Below are positions 1 through 9,028 of a DNA stretch of 64,000 nt, one piece after another. Positions within the stretch are counted from its first letter, which is position 1, and each line of letters opens with the position of its first letter. The notes beneath the pieces are model-generated. The model did no database searches and had not been told where the DNA came from. It saw nothing but the letters and a program-made list of their open reading frames with translations. Source of the stretch: CAIWHR01 sp963830485 (GTDB lineage Bacteria; Pseudomonadota; Gammaproteobacteria; Burkholderiales; Casimicrobiaceae). Where the stretch lies: assembly GCA_963830485.1 (NCBI GenBank), contig CAWHNE010000026.1, forward strand, positions 62,001 through 126,000, given 5' to 3'. A program made the translations under genes and the position numbers.

Positions 1-1218
1 CCGGACGGGCAGCGGGTCCGGCTGCTTGACCAGGTCGACGTCATCACCGGAATCTCCGGCGGCAGCTTCACGGCGCTCGCGTATGGGCTGTACGGCGAGA
101 AGCTGTTCGACGAGTACGAGAGACGCTTTCTCAAACGCAACGTCCAGGGCGAGCTGGTCAGCCGGACGCTGAGCCCCGCGAATTGGGGTGCACTGGCGTC
201 TACCGGCTGGGGGCGCTCCGAGCTCGCCGCGAACCTCTACGACGAGATCCTGTTCAACGGCGCGACGTTTGCCGACCTCGCGCGCGCGGGCGGCCCGACG
301 ATCGTGGTCGGCGCCACCGATCTCTCGTCCGGCGCGCGCCTCGCGTTCAATCGCGTGAACTTCGACATCATGTGCGCCGACCTCGGTTCGTTCCGGCTGG
401 CGCGGGCGGCGGCGGCGTCGTCCGCGGTGCCGGTCGTGCTCTCGCCCTTGACGATCAACAACTACGGCGGAACGTGCGGCTTCAAGGAACCCTCCTGGGT
501 CGCGAAGTACTTCGACGTGCCCGACCCGCCGCGCCCTGCCGCGCGCACGATCAAACGGCTGCAGGAGCTCCGCGAATTCGCCGAGAGCAAGGACCAGCCC
601 TATCTTCACCTGGTCGACGGCGGCATCTCCGACAACCTCGGTTTGCGCAGCGTGATCGACGTCATCGTGACGTTCGAGGCGCTGCACGAGGCCGGCCAGC
701 CGACGCCGCTCGACCACGTCCGGCACATCATCGTCTTCGTCGTCAATTCTCTTTCCACGCCAGTTACCGACTGGGACAAGTCGGAAGACGCGCCGGGCAC
801 CGTGCAGGTTCTGGTCAAGGCGGCCGGCGTGCCGATCGACCGGTACAGTGGCGAATCTGTGGAGCTTCTTAAGGACATCGCCGCCCGCTGGCGCATCCTG
901 CGGCAAATGCGCGACTCGGTCGTGTTCGTGAAGCCGGCGGACGAGGCCGCCAAGTACGTGAAGAACGCGCCCAATGCGGACATCTATCCGATCGATGTGT
1001 CGTTTCCCGCGCTCAAGGATCCGGTCGAGCGCGAGTATCTGAACCAGCTGCCGACGTCGTTCGTGCTGCCCGACGAGGCGGTCGATCGCCTGCGCGCCGC
1101 GGCGGCCAGGATCATCCTGGACTCGCCCGAGCTCCAGCGGCTGGCGCGCGACGCCGGCGTGCGCTTCGTTCCGCATTCCGGCGCCAATCCTCCGTCCGCA
1201 CCCTCGCCCACGAAGTAG
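1..1218 (+). CDS. Patatin-like phospholipase family protein, 5' end outside window
   Basis: The reading frame is open from base 1, so the N-terminus and the oxyanion-hole glycines lie outside the window. Seen: the nucleophile elbow G-I-S-G-G at visible residues 17-21 (Ser19) and the catalytic Asp in VDGGISDNLG (about residue 206), the Ser-Asp dyad of patatin lipases. The segment between them contains NFDIMCADL and SSAVPVVLSP, the usual 'saved from sacrifice' S-x-x-x-P stretch before the Asp. The family hydrolyses acyl esters of phospholipids or neutral lipids. The C-terminus is proline-rich and ends about 570 bp before a second, unrelated-length patatin gene. Substrate cannot be told. Confidence 0.85.
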   Translation, partial: PDGQRVRLLDQVDVITGISGGSFTALAYGLYGEKLFDEYERRFLKRNVQGELVSRTLSPANWGALASTGWGRSELAANLYDEILFNGATFADLARAGGPTIVVGATDLSSGARLAFNRVNFDIMCADLGSFRLARAAAASSAVPVVLSPLTINNYGGTCGFKEPSWVAKYFDVPDPPRPAARTIKRLQELREFAESKDQPYLHLVDGGISDNLGLRSVIDVIVTFEALHEAGQPTPLDHVRHIIVFVVNSLSTPVTDWDKSEDAPGTVQVLVKAAGVPIDRYSGESVELLKDIAARWRILRQMRDSVVFVKPADEAAKYVKNAPNADIYPIDVSFPALKDPVEREYLNQLPTSFVLPDEAVDRLRAAAARIILDSPELQRLARDAGVRFVPHSGANPPSAPSPTK

Positions 1219-1244
1219 CCGAAGCAGCAACCGCTGACCGCAAA

Positions 1245-1413
1245 CGACCTGGTGGCACTTCCGGCCCGACACCCCACGGCGGCGGCGCGATCGTGACGAT
1301 CCGCTTGAAGAGCTCGCGGAACGCCTTGCTCGCGGGTACGCCTACGACCGGATCCTCGTTCGACGCGAACGCGGCGTCGATCGCGGCCCAGTCCTCGGCG
1401 GTCAGCGCGCTCG
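1245..1413 (-). pseudogene. Duplicated 3' fragment of the hemerythrin gene
   Basis: About 165 bp read on the minus strand encode roughly the last 50 residues of a hemerythrin-like protein (TAEDWAAIDAAFASN, then PVVGVPASKAFRELFKR). They match the intact gene at 5097-5684 at about 90 percent of bases. No iron-ligand region and no start codon are present. Its 5' edge is joined directly to a piece of an IS91-type transposase. It is a non-functional copy; the direction of copying (from the intact gene to here) is inferred from its truncation. Confidence 0.75.
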
Positions 1414-1690
1414 ATGCACACCGAGCCGTCCACGGAGAAGCCACCGCCGTGTTCCCATTGCGCCATCGCCCGCGCGTCATCGCCCTGAAGCAGGCCACGC
1501 CGCACGAAGGTGCGCAGCAAGCGCTGGCGCACCCGCGTCGCTGCCGCCGCGATGGCATGGGACCGAGCGCGGTGGCGGCAGGGAAGATGATCGCGCCTGC
1601 CGCGGCCGCGTCGAACACGCCGTCGATGACGACGCAGTGGAAGTGTCGGTGCGCATTGAGCGTCGAGCCGAAGCAGTGGGAATAGGCGCA
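1406..1690 (-). pseudogene. IS91-family (HUH, Y2) transposase remnant
   Basis: Two minus-strand frames carry typical IS91 transposase text. One has FGSTLN followed by HRHFHCVVIDGVF, which includes the metal-binding HxH of HUH nucleases. The other has LLRTFVRRGLL followed by AMAQWEHGGGFSVDGSV, a conserved block of this family. The two pieces are offset by a frame break near 1535, and the catalytic tyrosines are absent. The fragment ends in the codons for C-I-E and runs straight into the hemerythrin fragment. It is a dead piece of a rolling-circle element. Confidence 0.65.
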
Positions 1691-1786
1691 GAGGAGCACC
1701 CTGAAGTGCGGCGTCGCATTACACTCTGGCCGCAACTGCACGTCTCGCGTTCGGCGCCGCCAAAACGCGGACTGATGGAGTCGAAA

Positions 1787-4030
1787 ATGTCGCATCGTCG
1801 CACCACGAACCCGCGCCGCAGCCTGATTGCGGCGCTATCGCTCGCCTTGCTCGCGAGTTCCAGCCACGTCACCGCTGCCGACGCCCCACCCCCCCGGGCG
1901 CCCGGTGCGCCGCCACGCATCGCAGTCGCTCTCTCCGGCGGCGGCGCGCGCGGGATCGCGCACGTGGGTGTGCTCAAGGTGCTGGACGAAATGCGCATTC
2001 CGATCAGTTGTATCACGGGTACCAGCATGGGCTCGATCGTCAGCGGCGCCTTTGCCGTCGGAACGTCACCGGCCGAGATCGAGAAGATGGTGCTCGCCAC
2101 CAACTGGGATGAAATCTTCCGCGACAACCCGCCGCGGGCGGAAATCGCGACACGCCGCAAGCTGGACGACTACAAGACCTTGTTCGCGCCGGAGTTCGGG
2201 TTGAAGGACGGCGGCCTGGCGCTGCCGAAGGGGATCATTGCAGGGGTCTCGATCGAGGCGTTCCTGCGGGTCGTCGCGGAGCCGGCGACCGGCATCCAGG
2301 ACTTCGACAAGCTGCCGGTCCCGTATCGGGCGGTAGCCACCGACATCGAGACCGGCGAAGCGGTCGTGCTGAGCCACGGCAACGTCGCCGAGGCGATGCG
2401 CGCCAGCATGTCCGTGCCGGGCGCGATTAGTCCGGTGTCAATGGACGGCCGTCTGCTGGTCGACGGCATGATCGCCAACAACCTGCCGATCGACCAGGCA
2501 CGCAAGCTCTGCGGCGACGTGGTGATCGCCGTCAACATCGGAACGCCCCCGCTGAAGCGCGACGAGATCACGTCCGCGCTTGCCGTGGTCAGCCAAATGA
2601 TGGCCTTCCTTGGCAAGCAGACGGTCGACGAGCAGCTGAAGAGCCTCGGACCGAACGACGTGCTGATCGCGCCCGACCTCGGCGACATCTCGGTCGCCAA
2701 GTACGACCGCGCCAAGGACGCGATCCGCATCGGCGAGGAGGCCACACGGAAGATGGCGGCGTCGCTGTCGCGCTACAGCATCCCGCCCGAGCAGTACGCG
2801 GCGGTCCGCGCGAAACAGGTCCATGGGAAGGTCGCGCTGGGAACAGTGGATGAAATCCGTTTCGAGGGTTTGAAGCGCACCAATCCCGAGGTGCTGAGCG
2901 GGCTCGTGGAGACGAAGCCCGGCGAGCCTATCGATCAGGAGAAGATCGGCGCCGACCTGCGCCGCATCTACGGCCGCGGCGACTTCGAGGGCGTCGATGC
3001 CCAGGTTATCGGGTCGGCCGGCGGGCCACGCGCGATGGTGATCACGCCGCACGAGAAGGAATGGGGGCCCGATTACCTGCGCTTCGGCCTTGGACTGGAA
3101 AGCGATTTCCAGGGTGACAACGCGTTTAACCTGCTGGTCCAGTACCGCAAGACGTGGCTCAACCGGCTGGGCGGGGAGTGGCTGTCCGAGGCGCAGATCG
3201 GGCAGGACACGCATCTGTTCAGCGAGTTCTACCAGCCGTTGAACGAGCGGGGCGTTTGGTTCGGGTCGGTGTACGGCCAGGTCGGACAGACGACGCGCGG
3301 CGTGTTCAGTGGCGACGACAAGATCGCCGAGTATCTGATCGGCAGCGCGCGGGGGGGCGTGGACCTCGGCATGACGCTGGGCACGCTCGGCATCGTCCGC
3401 GTCGGCCCGCAGTGGACGCAAGTTCACGCTCGCGTCGATACCGGCGATCCGGTGCTGCCGTCGGTGCGCGAGCTCACCGCAGGCGTTCGCGTCGTATTCA
3501 ACCTGGACGCGCTCGATCACGCCTGGTTTGCTCAAAACGGCTACAACGCGTTCGTCACGTACTACGGCGCGACGAAGGACCTGGGTTCGGCGCTCAACTA
3601 CCAACGCCTCGAAGGCCGGGGTCAATACGCGATGTCGTGGGGCGCGCACACGGTGAATCTGGTCGCGTCCGGGGGAACTGATTTCGGCACCAATATGCCG
3701 GCCTACGAGACGTTCGCGCTCGGCGGTCCGCTGCGGCTGTCCGGCTTTCGGCTGAATCAGTTCTCCGGCCGCGATTATGTGTTCGGTCGCGCGATGTACT
3801 ACAACCGCATACTGCCGCTGCCTGAGATCCTGGGCGCCGGCGTGTTCGCGGGGGCGTCCGCCGAGGTCGGCAACATCCGGAATCGCGCCGACGGGTTGCC
3901 ATCACCGGGCACGCAATACTCGGGATCGTTGTTCCTCGGCGCGAACACCGTCGCGGGCCCTGGGTATCTCGGCGTCGGGTTCGGGAATAACGGCGCATTC
4001 AGCGTGTATCTGCTGCTCGGCGCGCCGTAG
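1787..4030 (+). CDS. Patatin-like phospholipase with C-terminal outer-membrane (BamA-like) barrel
   Basis: 747 residues. The N-terminus is a signal peptide (hydrophobic IAALSLALLASSSHVTA). It is followed by an RssA/NTE-type patatin domain: glycine-rich oxyanion loop GGGARG (residues 51-56), nucleophile GTSMG (Ser80) and Asp226 in VDGMIANN. Residues about 345-410 look like a POTRA domain (VDEIRFEGLKRTNPEVLSGL). The rest is a beta-rich region ending in aromatic/hydrophobic residues, as in Omp85 barrels. This matches patatin autotransporters of the PlpD class, in which the lipase crosses the outer membrane through its own barrel. An upstream ATG exists at 1775; 1787 is chosen because GGAG lies six bases before it. 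Confidence 0.88.
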   Translation: MSHRRTTNPRRSLIAALSLALLASSSHVTAADAPPPRAPGAPPRIAVALSGGGARGIAHVGVLKVLDEMRIPISCITGTSMGSIVSGAFAVGTSPAEIEKMVLATNWDEIFRDNPPRAEIATRRKLDDYKTLFAPEFGLKDGGLALPKGIIAGVSIEAFLRVVAEPATGIQDFDKLPVPYRAVATDIETGEAVVLSHGNVAEAMRASMSVPGAISPVSMDGRLLVDGMIANNLPIDQARKLCGDVVIAVNIGTPPLKRDEITSALAVVSQMMAFLGKQTVDEQLKSLGPNDVLIAPDLGDISVAKYDRAKDAIRIGEEATRKMAASLSRYSIPPEQYAAVRAKQVHGKVALGTVDEIRFEGLKRTNPEVLSGLVETKPGEPIDQEKIGADLRRIYGRGDFEGVDAQVIGSAGGPRAMVITPHEKEWGPDYLRFGLGLESDFQGDNAFNLLVQYRKTWLNRLGGEWLSEAQIGQDTHLFSEFYQPLNERGVWFGSVYGQVGQTTRGVFSGDDKIAEYLIGSARGGVDLGMTLGTLGIVRVGPQWTQVHARVDTGDPVLPSVRELTAGVRVVFNLDALDHAWFAQNGYNAFVTYYGATKDLGSALNYQRLEGRGQYAMSWGAHTVNLVASGGTDFGTNMPAYETFALGGPLRLSGFRLNQFSGRDYVFGRAMYYNRILPLPEILGAGVFAGASAEVGNIRNRADGLPSPGTQYSGSLFLGANTVAGPGYLGVGFGNNGAFSVYLLLGAP

Positions 4031-4042
4031 ACGAGCGCGCGG

Positions 4043-5044
4043 CTAGTTCACGGCGACCCGCGGGTCGGGCAGTCCCTCGCGGATCCCCTGCGAGAAGCCC
4101 GGGTCACGATCGAGGGCCTTCGCCCTGGCATTGATGTGACTCTTTGCGCGCAACTCCTCGAACGGCATCCGCGTATCGATCCTTCCGCGCTCGTAGAGCA
4201 TCTGATCGCCGTACCCGTTGGCGAGCAACCGCCAGTCGAAGCGCGCTGGGTTCGCGGTGACGTGCGTGACGTGCGTACGGATGCTGGTCGTGCAGTTGTC
4301 GACCAGCGCGTTGTAGAACTGCGGGGCCTTGACCAGTGCGTTCATGCTGGCGACGTAATCCATGAGCAGGGCCCGCGCCTGCACCGGCGTCACCTTCAGC
4401 CGGTAGAGATAGTCGTCCTCGCCGCGATAGTTGGTTCGCACGCGGATGACATCGCGCTCGTCGGCGGCGACATAGATGATTTCGTAATGCCTGAAGAAGC
4501 CCTTGACGGCCGAGTACTCCTGGCCCTTGCTCTTCCGGGTCTCGATGGAGATCGCAAGCGGCCGTGAGCCCTCGAAATCCCAGCTCATGATCGTGTGTGC
4601 GATGGCCGGCGAACCCCAGTAAGACATGAACAGGTCGAGACCGCGAAGCTTCGAGAGATCGTAGACGCGGTCCTCGTAGCGCGGCGTGAAATCGGTTTCG
4701 CTTCGATAGTCGAAGTCGCGTACGTTGTGGAACGTCAACTGGTCGCCGCGGACTTCAGCCCAGGAAAGCTTCTCCACGTCGGGCTGCCAGTCGCGGTCGT
4801 TGCTCGGCTTCAGCGTGTTCCACCAGACCATGATTGCAAGGAATGCGGCGCTCCAAACGGCCAGCGACCGCCAAAGCGGGCGTAGCCAGATGAACGCCGC
4901 GATGCTGCCGAGCACGAACAGGGCAATGAAGACTGCCCGCGGCACGACATCGGCGTCATGGCCGGCATAAAGGAGAGCGAGGACGCCCCATGCCGACGCA
5001 ATCAGCACTACGGTAGTAAGAACAACGATAAGCGTACGCTTCAA
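4043..5044 (-). CDS. DUF4105 (Lnb N-terminal-like) membrane protein
   Basis: About 333 residues. Three hydrophobic segments occupy the first 100 residues (TLIVVLTTVVLIASAWGVLAL, AVFIALFVLGSIAAFIWL, LAVWSAAFLAIMVWW). A soluble domain with the DUF4105 signature follows: NVRDFDYRSETDF, MSWDFEG, VDNCTTSIRTH. The Cys in DNCT and nearby His are the conserved positions of this papain-like fold family, whose substrate is not established. The start is uncertain; TTG at 5044 immediately precedes LKRTLIVV and gives a normal membrane N-terminus, with GGGA seven bases upstream. It converges on the patatin gene with a 12-bp gap and lies downstream of the hemerythrin gene. Confidence 0.8.
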   Translation of the reverse strand: MKRTLIVVLTTVVLIASAWGVLALLYAGHDADVVPRAVFIALFVLGSIAAFIWLRPLWRSLAVWSAAFLAIMVWWNTLKPSNDRDWQPDVEKLSWAEVRGDQLTFHNVRDFDYRSETDFTPRYEDRVYDLSKLRGLDLFMSYWGSPAIAHTIMSWDFEGSRPLAISIETRKSKGQEYSAVKGFFRHYEIIYVAADERDVIRVRTNYRGEDDYLYRLKVTPVQARALLMDYVASMNALVKAPQFYNALVDNCTTSIRTHVTHVTANPARFDWRLLANGYGDQMLYERGRIDTRMPFEELRAKSHINARAKALDRDPGFSQGIREGLPDPRVAVN

Positions 5045-5096
5045 TCGGGTTCCCGCCGTTCTCCGGCCCCGGACGCGATCCCGGCGCCGTAACCGG

Positions 5097-5684
5097 TCAG
5101 CGCGGTGGCGCCGCCTCGGGGCCGACGCCCCACGGCGGCGGCGCGATCGTGACGATCCGCTTGAAAAGCTCGCGGAAAGCCTTGCTCGCGGGCACGCCGA
5201 CGACCGGATCGTCGTTCGACGCGAACGCCGCATCGATCGCCGCCCAGTCCTCGGCGGTCAGCGCCTGCGCGGCGAGCGGCAGCACCTCGTCCTCCTCCTT
5301 GCGCATGTGTCGCCAGTGGAAGTGTGCGTAGCGCTCGACGCCATCGGCGAACGGCGCGAAGGCGCCCGGGTCGGCGCGGTAGCGCTCCCACAGCGCCTTC
5401 AGCTCGGCGAAGCGCTCGCGGCCGACGACGTGCTCGCGCTCGAGCGCGTCGAGGAGCGGCGCGTACTCCGGCCGCCGCGCGCGGAGCCGCGCGAACAGGT
5501 AGTCGTCCTCCTTCGGATGGTGCAGCTTCTCCGGGAAGGTCTCGATGTAGTGGAACATCGCGCCGAAGAGCTTGTGGTCGGCCGCCATGTGCCCCGCGCC
5601 GACCTCGGCGACAAGGTGCCGCAGTCCCTCGACGACCGCCGTGATCGCGCGGTGCTCGTCCTGGATGATCGTGATCGCCTTCAT
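5097..5684 (-). CDS. Hemerythrin domain-containing protein
   Basis: 195 residues. Histidines and acidic residues are spaced as in the diiron hemerythrin fold: DEHRAI near residue 10, HYIETFPEKLHHPKEDDYLF around 45-65, EREH around 85, and HFHWRHMRKEEDEVLP around 120-135. Such bacterial proteins bind O2 or NO or serve as iron/redox sensors. The role here is unknown. The ATG at 5684 has a G-rich Shine-Dalgarno (GGGGG) just upstream. It follows livF by nine bases, so it may be the last but one gene of the aromatic operon. Its 3' end exists as a broken copy at 1245-1413. Confidence 0.85.
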   Translation of the reverse strand: MKAITIIQDEHRAITAVVEGLRHLVAEVGAGHMAADHKLFGAMFHYIETFPEKLHHPKEDDYLFARLRARRPEYAPLLDALEREHVVGRERFAELKALWERYRADPGAFAPFADGVERYAHFHWRHMRKEEDEVLPLAAQALTAEDWAAIDAAFASNDDPVVGVPASKAFRELFKRIVTIAPPPWGVGPEAAPPR

Positions 5685-5693
5685 CGAACCCCC

Positions 5694-6395
5694 TCACGAA
5701 ACCGCGACCAGCCGGTGCAGCGTCTCCGGATCGCGCAGCAGCGCCTCGCTGTCGGAGCGATGGACGACACGGCCCCGCTCGAGCACGACCGCCTGCCGCG
5801 TCAGCGACAGCGCGAGCTTCGCGTGCTGCTCGACGACGATCACCGCCATGCCGCCGTCGGCGACGAGGTCGCGGATCACGCCCAGGAGTTCCTGCACGAT
5901 GATCGGCGCGAGTCCTTCCATCGGCTCGTCCAGCAGCAGCAGGCGCGGGTTCACCATCAGCGCGCGCGCGATCGCGAGCATCTGCTGCTCGCCGCCCGAG
6001 AGCTGGTTGCCGTAGTTCGCCCGGCGCTCCTCGAGCCGCGGAAAGATCGCGTAGATGCGGGGCACGGTGAAGCGGCCGGGCCGCGCAACCACGGTCAGGT
6101 GCTCCTCGACGGTGAGCGAGGGGAACATGTAGCGCTCCTGCGGCACCCAGCCCAGGCCGGCCTGGCTCCGCCGATGCGTCGGCAGCGCCGCGAGATCGCC
6201 GCCGCGCCAGCGCAACGTTCCGCCGCGCAGCCGCGTGAGCCCCATCAGCGTCACGAGCAGCGTCGTCTTGCCGACGCCGTTGCGACCGAGCAGCGCGAGG
6301 CTGTCGCCTTCTTCCACCGCGAGCGAGACGTCCTCGAGCACGACACCCTCGCCGTAGCCGGCGGTGACGCCGTCGAGCACCAGGAACTCAGCCAT
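5694..6395 (-). CDS. livF: Branched-chain-type ABC transporter ATPase LivF
   Basis: 233 residues. Walker A GRNGVGKTTL near residue 38, ABC signature LSGGEQQ, Walker B LLLLDEP and the switch His (VVEQHA) are all present. This is the second of the two ATPases of a LivFGHMK-type importer. It overlaps the end of livG by eight bases and is intact. The family imports branched-chain amino acids, but in aromatic clusters it often carries aromatic acids; the operon position favours the latter. Confidence 0.92.
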   Translation of the reverse strand: MAEFLVLDGVTAGYGEGVVLEDVSLAVEEGDSLALLGRNGVGKTTLLVTLMGLTRLRGGTLRWRGGDLAALPTHRRSQAGLGWVPQERYMFPSLTVEEHLTVVARPGRFTVPRIYAIFPRLEERRANYGNQLSGGEQQMLAIARALMVNPRLLLLDEPMEGLAPIIVQELLGVIRDLVADGGMAVIVVEQHAKLALSLTRQAVVLERGRVVHRSDSEALLRDPETLHRLVAVS

Positions 6396-7141
6396 GCTGC
6401 GCCTCGCCGAGATAGACCTCGCGCACGCGCGGATCGGCCGCGATCTCCTGCGGCGCGCCCTCCGTCAGCACCTTGCCGCCGACGAGCACCGTGATGCGCT
6501 CGGCGAACCGGAACACGAGCTCCATGTCGTGCTCGATGAAGAGGATCGTCACGTCCTTCGGCAGGCCCGCGATGACGGCGAAGAGCTCGGCGCTCTCGCC
6601 GGCCGGAATGCCGGCCGCCGGCTCGTCGAGCAGCAGGATCCGCGGCTTCGTCGCGAGCGCGAGCGCGATCTCGACCAGTCGCTGCTTGCCATAGGGCAGG
6701 TTCTTCGTCAGCGTATTGGCCTCGGTGGCGAGTCGCAGCATCTGCAGGAGCGCCTGCGCCTCGTCCGCCTCCTCGCGCTGCCGCGCCACGGTCCGGTGCC
6801 AGATGCCCGCCCGCCCCTTGCGCTCGCAGACCGCGAGCGTGACCGACTCGAGGACCGTGAGGCCGGCGAACAGCGTGTTGATCTGGAACGTTCGCGTCAT
6901 GCCGAGCTTCACGCGCTGGTGCTGCGCGAGCCCGGTGATCCGCTCGTCGCCGAGGAACACGTCGCCCGCTGTCGGGACCAGCGCCCCCGTCAGCAGGTTG
7001 ATGAGCGTCGTCTTGCCGGCACCGTTCGGGCCGATCAGCGCATGTCGGACGCCGTGCGGGAAGGCGAGCGAGACGTCGCTGTTCGCATGGAACGCGCCGA
7101 ACGATTTCGACAGACCGGACGTGCGAGAGCGCGGGCGTCAT
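6388..7141 (-). CDS. livG: Branched-chain-type ABC transporter ATPase LivG (frameshifted near its start)
   Basis: Reading in the frame that ends at 6388, the protein contains GPNGAGKTTLINLLTG (Walker A), LPYGKQRLVEIALAL (signature) and LLLDEPAAGIP (Walker B), followed by the C-terminal extension typical of LivG. Upstream of about 7110 this frame meets the livM stop codon. The ATG at 7141, which overlaps the livM TGA as ATGA, starts in the neighbouring frame with MTPALS, a normal LivG beginning. One extra or missing base between about 7110 and 7125 explains this. I regard the gene as real and the break as a probable sequence error. Confidence 0.85.
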
Positions 7142-8136
7142 CGGCGCGCCCCGCGGAAGCGCTCGCGCCAGCCTTCGATCGCCCCGAGGATTCCGCCGCG
7201 CGCGTACAGCACGACGACGACGAGCAGCAGGCCGAGCCAGAACTGCCAGTAGATTGGATTGAGGTCGGACAGGTAGTGGTGCGCGATCATGAACACCGCT
7301 GTCCCGACGAGCCCGCCGTAGAGACGCCCGGCGCCGCCCAGCACGAGCATGATCATCAGGTCGGCCGAGCGGGGGAAGCCGAACACGTCGAGGCCGACGA
7401 ACTGCGTCGTCTGCGCGAGGAGGCCGCCGGCGACGCCCGCGATCGCCGCGCTGACCGTATAGATCGCGATCAGCCGCTTCGTGACGGGCGCGCCGATCGC
7501 CGGCATCCGCCGGACGTTCTCGCGGACGCCGCGCAGCGAAAGCCCGAACGGCGAGCTCACGATCCGCCGGGCGACGACGAACAGCAGGAACAGGACGCCA
7601 AGGCTGTAGAGATAGGCGGTGCTGCCGGTCAGGTCGAACGAGAACAGGCCGAAGACCTTCCCCATCGTCACCCCGGAAAGACCGTCGGCGCCACCGGTGA
7701 TCGACGGCAGCTGGTTCGCCGCCTCGAACAGCATGAGGCCGATGCCGAGCGTCACCATGAGCCGCGCGAGGTCCGACCCGCGCACGACGAGGAAGCTCGT
7801 CGCGAAACCGACGACTGCGCCGGCGGCGCCGGCGACGACGAGACCGGAGAACGGCTCGCCCCAGCCGTGCACCGCAAGCAGGCCGGCCGCGTACGCGCCG
7901 ATGCCGAAATACGCCGCGTGGCCGAGCGAGACGATGCCCGCGTAGCCCAGGATCAGGTCGAGCGACACGGCGAAAAGCCCCGTGATCAGGATCTGACTGC
8001 CGAGCACGCGGTGGCTCGGGAAGACGAAATATGCCGTGATCGCCACGAGCCAGAACGCGATCTCGATCGCGCGCCAGCGGTCGGTCGGCAGCCGCGGAGC
8101 GACAGCTGGGATCATCGCAGCAGCCGGAGCACTCAT
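7138..8136 (-). CDS. livM: Branched-chain-type ABC transporter permease LivM
   Basis: 332 residues, almost entirely hydrophobic with about nine to ten membrane spans. It carries the LivM-type cytoplasmic loop SPFGLSLRGVRENVRRMPAIG, which contacts the ATPases. It overlaps livH at its start (ATGA-type) and livG at its end, so the genes are translationally coupled. It forms the membrane channel with LivH. Confidence 0.92.
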   Translation of the reverse strand: MSAPAAAMIPAVAPRLPTDRWRAIEIAFWLVAITAYFVFPSHRVLGSQILITGLFAVSLDLILGYAGIVSLGHAAYFGIGAYAAGLLAVHGWGEPFSGLVVAGAAGAVVGFATSFLVVRGSDLARLMVTLGIGLMLFEAANQLPSITGGADGLSGVTMGKVFGLFSFDLTGSTAYLYSLGVLFLLFVVARRIVSSPFGLSLRGVRENVRRMPAIGAPVTKRLIAIYTVSAAIAGVAGGLLAQTTQFVGLDVFGFPRSADLMIMLVLGGAGRLYGGLVGTAVFMIAHHYLSDLNPIYWQFWLGLLLVVVVLYARGGILGAIEGWRERFRGARR

Positions 8137-8999
8137 GCGCGCCGCCCGTACAGCCCGGCGGGGAACGCGATCATCAGCGTCACCATCAGGAAATAGATGA
8201 TGAACGAGCCGATCTGCGGCACGTAGTACTTGCCGGCGACGTCGCAGATCCCGAGGATCATCGCGGCGACGAGACCGCCCTTGATCGTGCCCGCTCCGCC
8301 GATCGCGACGACGAGGAGGAAGTACACCATGTACTTGAGCGGAAACGTCGGGTCGAGTCCGAGCACGTCAACGCCGAGCCCTCCTCCGAGACCCGCGAGC
8401 CCGGAACCGAGCGCGAACGTCACGCCGAACACGCGGTTGACGTTGATGCCGAGACCTGCGGACGCCACCGCATTGTCGACGGAGGCGCGCACCTGCGCGC
8501 CGAAGCGCGTGCGCACGAGCAAAAGGTGAAGCGCGACCGTGAGGATGGCGACGACGGCGATGAGGAACATGCGATAGGCGCCGAGGTCGAGCCCCAGCAC
8601 GCGCACCTGCCCGCGGAGAAAATCGGGCAGGCGCACGGGCTGTTGCGACGGCCCGAAGAAGAAGGTCGTCGCCGCGACTGCCATGAACACGAGGCCGATC
8701 GAGAACATCACCTGGTCGAGGTGTGGCGCCTTGTACAGCCGCTGATAGAGCGTGCGCTCGAGGACGATGCCGGCCATCGCGGAGACGACGAACGCCGCCG
8801 GCAAGGTCGCCAGGAACGGCACGCCCGCGCGCGTCATCAACATCACGCAGACGTAGCCGCCCAGCATCGCGAACGCGCCGTGCGCGAGGTTGATGAAATT
8901 CATCAACCCCATCGTCACCGACAGGCCGATGCTGATGACGAACAGCAGGCTGCCGTAGGCGACGCCGTCGAACAGCACCCCGGCCAGGTTGCCGATCAT
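8133..8999 (-). CDS. livH: Branched-chain-type ABC transporter permease LivH
   Basis: 288 residues and highly hydrophobic. Typical LivH text is visible: MGLMNFINLAHGAFAMLGGY near residue 30, RTRFGAQVRASVDNAVASAGLGINV (ATPase-contact loop) and LGLDPTFPLKYM. It lies 29 bp downstream of the binding-protein gene and overlaps livM, in the usual K-H-M-G-F order. Confidence 0.92.
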   Translation of the reverse strand: MIGNLAGVLFDGVAYGSLLFVISIGLSVTMGLMNFINLAHGAFAMLGGYVCVMLMTRAGVPFLATLPAAFVVSAMAGIVLERTLYQRLYKAPHLDQVMFSIGLVFMAVAATTFFFGPSQQPVRLPDFLRGQVRVLGLDLGAYRMFLIAVVAILTVALHLLLVRTRFGAQVRASVDNAVASAGLGINVNRVFGVTFALGSGLAGLGGGLGVDVLGLDPTFPLKYMVYFLLVVAIGGAGTIKGGLVAAMILGICDVAGKYYVPQIGSFIIYFLMVTLMIAFPAGLYGRRA

Positions 9000-9028
9000 G
9001 ACGTCGCTCCTGCCGCCTCAGGCATATA

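Noticed and set aside
6364..8196. 610-codon plus-strand open frame opposite livG and livM
   Set aside because: Charged, low-complexity antisense text; the minus strand encodes conserved transporter subunits.
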